DNA from: Nitrospiraceae bacterium UBA2166
Lineage (GTDB): Bacteria > Nitrospirota > Nitrospiria > Nitrospirales > UBA2166
Assembly (NCBI GenBank): GCA_002328825.1
Contig: DCWI01000029.1
Span: 1 to 11,342 of the forward strand
Direction: 5' to 3'
Length of the DNA stretch: 11,342 nt
Part shown: positions 6,258-11,342 of the stretch, piece after piece
Position numbering within the stretch: position 1 is the stretch's first letter
How the letters are laid out: each line of letters starts with the position of its first letter
Translations under genes and position numbers: made by a program
The notes under the pieces: generated by a model
The model's input: only the letters and a program-made list of their open reading frames with translations
What the model was told of the DNA's origin: nothing
Database searches by the model: none

Positions 6258-7535
6258 ATGCATCCTGCCGACATCGCTAAAGCCATACACGATGCCTCAG
6301 ACAATGCCGAAAAGCAACGGCTCTTTGAGGCCATCGAAGATTCATCGACTCAAGCTCATGTCCTCAGTGAACTCTCCAGTGAACATGCACTTCAAATTTT
6401 GGAAGGCATGCCAATCATCAAACTCTCCACACTGATTGAAAAACTCCCCCGCGATGACGCAACTGATATTCTTGGATCCCTCCCACAGGAGACAGTACTA
6501 CCCATTCTTCGTAGCATGGCTCGTGAAGATGCTGCGCAGCTCAAATGCCTTCTCACATACCCAAAGAGATCTGCCGGAGGAATAATGACCACACAGTATG
6601 TGGCGGTACCTCAGCAAGCTACGGTTAATACAACATTTGAGGCAATTCGAAAATCTGCTAGTGATGAAATGATCTCGGAGATCTATGTTACTGATGATTA
6701 CGACAAACTCGTAGGAGTTGTGGCTCTTCGTACTTTACTTCGAGTATCACTCAAAGCACGGATCGAAGATATCATGGATCGAGACCCAATATTTGTGACA
6801 CCGGAAACGAACCAAGAGACAGTCGCTACCAAGGTCTCTCGGTATAATTTATTATCCATCCCCGTCGTTCATCCCAACAAGAAGCTTGCTGGAATCATCA
6901 CAATCGATGATGTTGTCGATGTCATCCAGGAAGAAACAACAGAAGACATGTTACGCATGTCTGGAATCTCTACTGCTGCCCAAGATGATCCACAGTTTTA
7001 TGCCTCAGGACTACAAGAGGCAAAACGTCGACTCCCATGGATTTTCGTGAACATGCTTGGCAGCATCATCGCTGGCTACATTCTCTGGTTCTTTAGATAT
7101 ACCATTCAGGAAGTCGTTGCCATCATAAGCTTTATCCCAATCATTACTGCACTTGGAGGAAATGCCGGTCTCCAGTCATCAACACTAATTATTCGAAGTC
7201 TTGCAATCGGGAAAATTGACCAACGTGATCTGCGGAAACTCTGTATACGCGAAAGCTGGGTGGCGTTGCTCATGGGAAGCATCTGCGGAGGATTGATCTT
7301 CGTGGTAACACTCGTGTGGCATGCCAACGCAATGCTTGGCCTAGTTGTTGGTTTATCCATGACGCTGACATTTTTACTTGCAGTCATCACGGCGACAACT
7401 CTCCCTATTCTATTGAAATACAATGGGCTTGATCCTGCCATTGCGGCTGCGCCATTAATCACGACTGCAACAGATATCGCAAGTATCACGGTCTATCTTA
7501 TGCTAGCAACACTGCTACTAACATCACTCACATAA
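6258..7535 (+). CDS. mgtE: Magnesium transporter MgtE
   Basis: Homodimeric Mg2+ channel of the inner membrane, gated by intracellular Mg2+ through its cytoplasmic domains. The 425-residue product has the N-domain (about 1-110, opening HPADIAKAI), two CBS domains (about 115-235; GGIMTTQYVAVP and IEDIMDRDPIFVTPE are their starts) and a C-terminal five-helix membrane domain from about 260. Conserved motifs are GGNAGLQSSTLIIRSLA at 300-316 and PLITTATDIASI near the end; by motif, Asp406 corresponds to the pore aspartate of the family. It is slightly short at the N-terminus, where many MgtE proteins have another 20-30 residues before the HPADIA motif. ATG 6258 is the only standard start in the frame after stop 6195-6197. 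It lies 65 bases after fbpC. Co-transcription with the iron genes is possible but unproven. Confidence 0.95.
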   Translation: MHPADIAKAIHDASDNAEKQRLFEAIEDSSTQAHVLSELSSEHALQILEGMPIIKLSTLIEKLPRDDATDILGSLPQETVLPILRSMAREDAAQLKCLLTYPKRSAGGIMTTQYVAVPQQATVNTTFEAIRKSASDEMISEIYVTDDYDKLVGVVALRTLLRVSLKARIEDIMDRDPIFVTPETNQETVATKVSRYNLLSIPVVHPNKKLAGIITIDDVVDVIQEETTEDMLRMSGISTAAQDDPQFYASGLQEAKRRLPWIFVNMLGSIIAGYILWFFRYTIQEVVAIISFIPIITALGGNAGLQSSTLIIRSLAIGKIDQRDLRKLCIRESWVALLMGSICGGLIFVVTLVWHANAMLGLVVGLSMTLTFLLAVITATTLPILLKYNGLDPAIAAAPLITTATDIASITVYLMLATLLLTSLT

Positions 7536-7539
7536 CAGG

Positions 7540-7725
7540 ATGATGACAAAACCCTCTGACGTTGGGCTCAACCCATTGCTAGACTTACATACACTCACAG
7601 ATACTCCATACAACAAAAGGTCTAGATCGTGGTTAAGTAATCTTGTTGAGCATTCCTTCCCATATGCAAACCATAAAAATACAAAAACAAAGCAGCTCAA
7701 GATAAGAGACTTCAAGGAATCATGA
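7540..7725 (+). CDS. Doubtful small ORF bridging mgtE and the DUF2141 gene
   Basis: This 61-codon frame (MMTKPSDVGLNPLLDLHTL...) starts four bases after the mgtE stop and ends in an ATGA overlap with the next gene, so it fills the mgtE-DUF2141 gap completely. The product is polar, Ser/Lys/Asn-rich at the C-terminal half, with no signal peptide, membrane helix or motif I recognise. AGG at 7537-7539 lies very close to the ATG at 7540 and only three bases before the second ATG at 7543, a poor ribosome binding site. The exact fit between neighbours favours a coupled small gene; composition and lack of similarity favour an untranslated spacer. I lean towards spacer. Confidence 0.25.
   Translation: MMTKPSDVGLNPLLDLHTLTDTPYNKRSRSWLSNLVEHSFPYANHKNTKTKQLKIRDFKES
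7714..7719 (+). promoter_or_regulatory. Ribosome binding site of the DUF2141 gene
   Basis: AAGGAA lies two bases before ATG 7722, slightly close but one of the few clear Shine-Dalgarno sequences on the plus strand here. It supports the chosen start, as does the signal peptide that follows directly. Confidence 0.5.
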
Positions 7726-8189
7726 ATAGACTTCTTATAAGAAGCACTCTTACTTTTATAATTGTCTTGTTTTGCTCTTCCTCCGGATTAGCAAAATCCC
7801 TTCAACTATGTGGTCACACACCTTACTCAATTCTAATTCATGTCGAAGGAGTGAAAAACAGTAAGGGGAATGTAACAATTGCGCTCTACGACGATAATCC
7901 TGATCTTTTCCTCAAGAAAGGGAAGAAGGTGGGTCATCGACGTGTGCCCGCACTGAAAGGCAAAACATCAGTCTGTATTGCAGCTCCTCACGAAGGCACC
8001 TACGCCATTGCCGCATACCATGACGAAGATGGGAATGGAAAAGTTACACGATCATGGATCGGACTTCCTACCGAAGGCTTTGGCTTCTCAAATAACCCAG
8101 ACGTGAATCTGAGCCCTCCAAAACACTCAGAAACTGCCATTTTTATTGCGGAAGGAAAAACAATTCTACACGTTAATATTCAGTACTAA
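7722..8189 (+). CDS. Exported DUF2141 domain protein
   Basis: Small secreted protein of 155 residues with an N-terminal signal peptide (hydrophobic core about residues 9-17, likely cut after GLA at 24). The rest, from about residue 37, is a DUF2141 domain: ILIHVEGVKNSKGNVTIALYDD, then a central ALKGKTSVCIAAPHEGTYAIAAYHD strand region, then the hallmark GLPTEGFGFSNN. The family is a predicted beta-sandwich of unknown function, found in periplasmic or outer-membrane proteins. HDEDGNGK at 100-107 resembles a DxDxNG calcium-binding loop, which is inference only. Two cysteines (one just after the signal peptide, one mid-domain) could form a disulfide. It is the last gene of the plus-strand run and converges on the M16 peptidase gene with only 13 bases between stops. 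I know of no established link to the metal importers. Confidence 0.9.
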   Translation: MNRLLIRSTLTFIIVLFCSSSGLAKSLQLCGHTPYSILIHVEGVKNSKGNVTIALYDDNPDLFLKKGKKVGHRRVPALKGKTSVCIAAPHEGTYAIAAYHDEDGNGKVTRSWIGLPTEGFGFSNNPDVNLSPPKHSETAIFIAEGKTILHVNIQY

Positions 8190-8202
8190 CGGAAGCGAAG
8201 TC

Positions 8203-10944
8203 TTATTCGATGATGATTTTTGCAAACTGGATGTTTTTAAAATACAGTTTCATTACACGCATAGTGTCTTGAGCAGTCACCTGTTTTAGCTTTTCGGGAG
8301 ATGAAGAAACCCATCCATGAGGCCCACGAAAAATCTCGGTTAGACCTGAACGATAGGCTTGATTTATTCGAGTTAACCTCCGCATCAAATATCGTGCATT
8401 GCGTGCATTGACGATGCGTTCAATGTCATCATCATGAACCAAAAGATGAGTTGCACCCTGTAATGCCTGACTCAGGGCAGCCAAAGATTTATCAAGAGTT
8501 TGTGGCGTTGTACCCATGTAAACATCCAGCATTGCCTGTGCCCCTACAAACGACATGCGAGACCCGACCAAATATGCAAGCCCTTGTCGCTCTCGCAATT
8601 CAAAGCTGAGGTGATTGGAGAGAAAAGCATTCACCACTGTCAGTGCTGCCTGATCGGCAATTTTAATTGGGAAAATAGCCCCAAATCGAATATAGGACTG
8701 CGAGGCACCAAGTGATTCTCTCACTTCTTTCTTTTGATATGTCAGCGGAATATCAGCCACTGATGGCTCAAGTACATCCGTCACTGGAAGAGCCTCGAAT
8801 GCGTTCTCAATGAGCGTTACGATAGTCTCATACGGCAACGAGGTCGACACGGATAGCACAAGATTGCTTGGGGAAAAATAATATGTATGGAATTTCTTAA
8901 GGTCATCGATCGTAATGGACTCGATACTCTTTTTTGTTCCTTCGATCGGGTTTGCACGAGCATCATTTGCAAAAATAGTTTTATAGAGAAGAGCTTCGGC
9001 ACGTTTAGACGGGTTTGAATCTCGCGCAATAATACGCGCCAAAACCTTCCGTTTCGAATTTTCAACATCTTCCTTTCGAAACCGTGGATGTGTTATGAGT
9101 TCCGAAAAAAGGCGAATGCCTCGATCGGCAAATTCATCAATAGTTGAGAATCGAATATACGAATAAAGCCTAGAATGGTAGTAATCATCAAATGGAATCG
9201 CATCTGAATCACGTGTTTTTAGAGTCGCACCAATGTGAGAAATCTCTTTTTCAAATCTCTCGCGGCTCAATCGCTCTGTGCCATTTTCGAGAAGACTATG
9301 AAAAAAATCTGCAATCCCTTCCTTTCCAGAAGGTTCTAACCAGACACGATGTTTTGCCAACAGATGCATAGCAAAAACAGTCGAGTCAGTATTGGAATCA
9401 ATATGTACCGTCAACCCATTCTTCAACCGAAGATTCTTCTGCTGCTTTTCGACAAGATTATCTGGGACAGATAGTGCCCATGGAACATCCTCAACGTTCT
9501 CACTGACCGACATCATAGGTTGCTTCGATGCCCACAATTCAACACGCAGCCGGCTTGCCATGCTGTATTTATTGTCGTGGACTGTCTTTGCGTAGTATTG
9601 GGAAGCGATGGTGGGAACCAGTTCATCCAAGGTTTGGGCACCAGGAACAATGATGCTTACAAAATCATTTGATGCTGGTGCTGCAAACACACGTGTCGCA
9701 ACATCGATGACACTTTTCACCGTAACAATTGAAATTTTTTCACTGTACTCCTTCGCAAACTGCCATCCCCCATGTGCAATGGCCTCGGCCTTCATCATTC
9801 CGTAATAATGAGGTTTCTCAAGGAGAGAGAGGTCTTGAACCTTGAGTTCCGTTCCAATATCACTGATGGCATTCTGGTTGTGTTCAGCTACAACTGTTTG
9901 CGGCAATACTACTCTCAGAGCTTCAATCACTGACGCTGCATCTTCACCTTCTTGAAGAATGGATGTTACTTGAAAAAGCCCGAAGTCATGATTTGCTTCA
10001 TAACTCAGCCAGACGTCATGGACTGGGTTTTTTTCTCGACTCACCAATGCCTGGTCCAACAATCGTTTGACAGTCCGCTGCGCAAGATGTGTAAAGACGG
10101 ACATCGAATAGTAATCAGGATCGTCAATCTGGGGTGCTCTAAACCCGACAGTAAGGTACGGAGAAGCAACTGCCATCTGAGATATCGTCCTCGTTCCAAA
10201 AACCGCTGCATCTAATACATGATGATGGCCAGCGGGCAAAAGGCCGGGCGGCTGATTGCCAAAATATTTCTTAAGCAATGCAATCATCTTATCGCGCTCA
10301 AAATCTCCGACAATCACCGCAGTCATATTATTTGGCACATAGTATGTCTGATAATAGTCAAGCACCTGTGCACGCGTCATTTCACGAATACGTGTTGGGG
10401 TACCAAGAACTGACAGGTTATACGGGGTCCCACGAAAGAATGTTCGATTAAATTGTTCCGTTGCCCAGTAGCGCGAAGAAGCCCAATCTTTCGCAATTTC
10501 GTTAAGAATAATCCCTTTTTCTTTTTCAAACTTCCCTGATGGGATTACTGAGTTGAAGAGCATGTCTGACTGGATAGCGATAGCTTTTTGAAAATGATCA
10601 TGCTCTGCAAGAACGATGTAGTTAGTGTATGTCTGTGCTGTGTGCGCATTGTTGTAGATTCCAAATTGCGCCTGCTCAGCATACAGAGCCTCCTGCGTTC
10701 GGGTTGTAGTGCCATTGAAAAGAAGATGTTCAAGCATGTGGGAAACACCGTTATTCGAAGCATCCTCATGAATTGAACCCGCCCGAACAATAATTGAACT
10801 CCCAATCATAGGAGCCCCATGATTTTCGATTAGAATCGCTGTGAAACCATTTTCAAAGACAACTTCCTCATTGCTTGGTGAAGCAGCTAAAGCGAGATCT
10901 CCAACCCAAGAGATAAGAACGATTATTAGAATCAGTTTCCGCAT
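8203..10944 (-). CDS. Exported M16 family zinc peptidase, two fused domains (insulinase/pitrilysin/PqqL-like)
   Basis: Probable periplasmic zinc metallopeptidase of 913 residues. The N-terminus (MRKLILIIVLISWVGDLALA) is a signal peptide. The first M16 half carries the inverted zinc motif HMLEH at 69-73 (ligands His69 and His73, catalytic Glu72) and the distal ligand Glu149 in GIILNEIA, at the spacing expected for M16, so the active site looks intact. The second half (from about residue 510) keeps the fold, but the motif position reads FFHSLLENGT without zinc ligands; this inactive half closes over the substrate. FELRERQGLAY at 781-791 carries the Arg and Tyr typical of that half. Such fused enzymes degrade peptides or small unfolded proteins. 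A TTG start at 11028 would extend the frame by 28 residues and bury the signal peptide, so ATG 10944 is chosen; no strong ribosome binding site is seen. It lies 128 bases after the HdrB-like gene. Confidence 0.9.
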   Translation of the reverse strand: MRKLILIIVLISWVGDLALAASPSNEEVVFENGFTAILIENHGAPMIGSSIIVRAGSIHEDASNNGVSHMLEHLLFNGTTTRTQEALYAEQAQFGIYNNAHTAQTYTNYIVLAEHDHFQKAIAIQSDMLFNSVIPSGKFEKEKGIILNEIAKDWASSRYWATEQFNRTFFRGTPYNLSVLGTPTRIREMTRAQVLDYYQTYYVPNNMTAVIVGDFERDKMIALLKKYFGNQPPGLLPAGHHHVLDAAVFGTRTISQMAVASPYLTVGFRAPQIDDPDYYSMSVFTHLAQRTVKRLLDQALVSREKNPVHDVWLSYEANHDFGLFQVTSILQEGEDAASVIEALRVVLPQTVVAEHNQNAISDIGTELKVQDLSLLEKPHYYGMMKAEAIAHGGWQFAKEYSEKISIVTVKSVIDVATRVFAAPASNDFVSIIVPGAQTLDELVPTIASQYYAKTVHDNKYSMASRLRVELWASKQPMMSVSENVEDVPWALSVPDNLVEKQQKNLRLKNGLTVHIDSNTDSTVFAMHLLAKHRVWLEPSGKEGIADFFHSLLENGTERLSRERFEKEISHIGATLKTRDSDAIPFDDYYHSRLYSYIRFSTIDEFADRGIRLFSELITHPRFRKEDVENSKRKVLARIIARDSNPSKRAEALLYKTIFANDARANPIEGTKKSIESITIDDLKKFHTYYFSPSNLVLSVSTSLPYETIVTLIENAFEALPVTDVLEPSVADIPLTYQKKEVRESLGASQSYIRFGAIFPIKIADQAALTVVNAFLSNHLSFELRERQGLAYLVGSRMSFVGAQAMLDVYMGTTPQTLDKSLAALSQALQGATHLLVHDDDIERIVNARNARYLMRRLTRINQAYRSGLTEIFRGPHGWVSSSPEKLKQVTAQDTMRVMKLYFKNIQFAKIIIE

Positions 10945-11072
10945 AAATGATTGACGGCTAGAAAATGCTCCGGATGAACCCAAAGCAAAAAACCAACGGT
11001 TCACCTCACAGCCCACACTCAGTAACAATTGTCGGCGGTTTTTTATATTGAACTTGGTTATGAAGAGGAGTC

Positions 11073-11342
11073 TTACAGCCCGATGCCCACTTTTTCGAGC
11101 GCACCCTTGGGCGACATAATATTCCGCTTCAGGCCTAACGATTTCGAATCTATCCCCATCGCTAAACCTAATAGTTGTGAGAAGTGAAGGATTGGAATAT
11201 CAATGGCCGTGTCATATCGGTTCGCAGCTGTATGCTGTAACCCATCGAGGTTCAGGTGGCATAGGGGACATGGGGTCACCATGACATCTGCACCAGAAGT
11301 TTTGGCATCAATAGTATGCTTATGCACCATCGCCATGGAGTT
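11073..11342 (-). CDS. hdrB: C-terminal end of an HdrB/SdhE-like iron-sulfur subunit (CCG domain), cut by the right edge
   Basis: The frame is open from the window edge to a TAA at 11075-11073, giving 89 visible residues. It contains ADVMVTPCPLCHLNLDGLQ followed by IPILHFSQLLGLAMG, the C-terminal part of the second cysteine-rich CCG domain of heterodisulfide reductase subunit B and its relatives. The CPLC pair belongs to the CCG cluster that binds a non-cubane [4Fe-4S] cluster in HdrB. In bacteria the same family occurs as SdhE of non-classical succinate dehydrogenase/fumarate reductase, and in HdrABC-type electron-transfer complexes; which one applies is decided by the genes beyond the edge. 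The internal ATG at 11336-11334 is not the real start: most of the protein (usually near 290 residues) is missing. Confidence 0.85.
   Translation of the reverse strand, partial: NSMAMVHKHTIDAKTSGADVMVTPCPLCHLNLDGLQHTAANRYDTAIDIPILHFSQLLGLAMGIDSKSLGLKRNIMSPKGALEKVGIGL

Noticed and set aside
7524..7715. Minus-strand 63-codon frame with a signal-peptide-like start (MKSLILSCFVFVFLWF)
   Set aside because: Its start is a TTG without a ribosome binding site and it overlaps the end of mgtE on the opposite strand. The hydrophobic look comes from A/T-rich sequence read in reverse.
8190..8215. Bidirectional terminator between the convergent DUF2141 and M16 genes
   Set aside because: Only a four-pair stem (CGAA 8196-8199 with TTCG 8206-8209) without a proper T-tract can be drawn; not supportable.
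10945..11072. Rho-independent terminator between the HdrB-like gene and the M16 gene
   Set aside because: The minus strand offers only AACC-GTT-GGTT followed by T residues, a four-pair stem too weak to call.

Overview
The window looks like chromosomal DNA of a Gram-negative-type bacterium. Proteins with export signals (ModA, a DUF2141 protein, an M16 peptidase) sit beside ABC importers that normally pair with periplasmic binding proteins. Base composition is moderate (roughly half GC by eye) and even across the window, and I see no mobile-element, phage, tRNA, rRNA or CRISPR signal. The species cannot be fixed from the sequence. An HdrB/SdhE-type iron-sulfur subunit beside complete molybdate and ferric-iron importers would fit a respiratory bacterium (Nitrospirota, Deltaproteobacteria and similar lineages), but this is only a guess.

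Layout. At the left edge a probable divergent gene (minus strand, cut by the window) is separated from modA by an AT-rich region that holds the likely promoters and a dyad. On the plus strand follow modA-modB-modC (molybdate import), fur (iron-responsive repressor), an fbpB-type two-domain ferric-iron permease, an fbpC-type ATPase, mgtE (magnesium channel/transporter), a doubtful 61-codon ORF and a secreted DUF2141 protein. Convergent to these, with a 13-base gap, lies a long minus-strand gene for an exported two-domain M16 zinc peptidase. Upstream of it on the same strand is the 3' end of an HdrB-like gene that runs off the right edge.

How the genes work together. The plus-strand run is a metal-import block: Mo (ModABC), Fe (FbpBC) and Mg (MgtE), with Fur in the middle. 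A 14/19 match to the Fur consensus lies just after a promoter-like sequence in front of fur and covers the expected transcription start. Fur therefore probably represses itself and, because fbpB begins 18 bases after fur, the iron importer too. The iron importer has no substrate-binding protein gene here. Several genes lack a clear Shine-Dalgarno sequence, so starts were chosen by family length, signal peptides and overlaps.

All ten main genes belong to known families. I do not see a clearly new biological system. The points most worth a second look are the Fe/Mo regulatory arrangement, the orphan FbpBC, the dyad upstream of modA, and the leader sequences of fbpC and mgtE.
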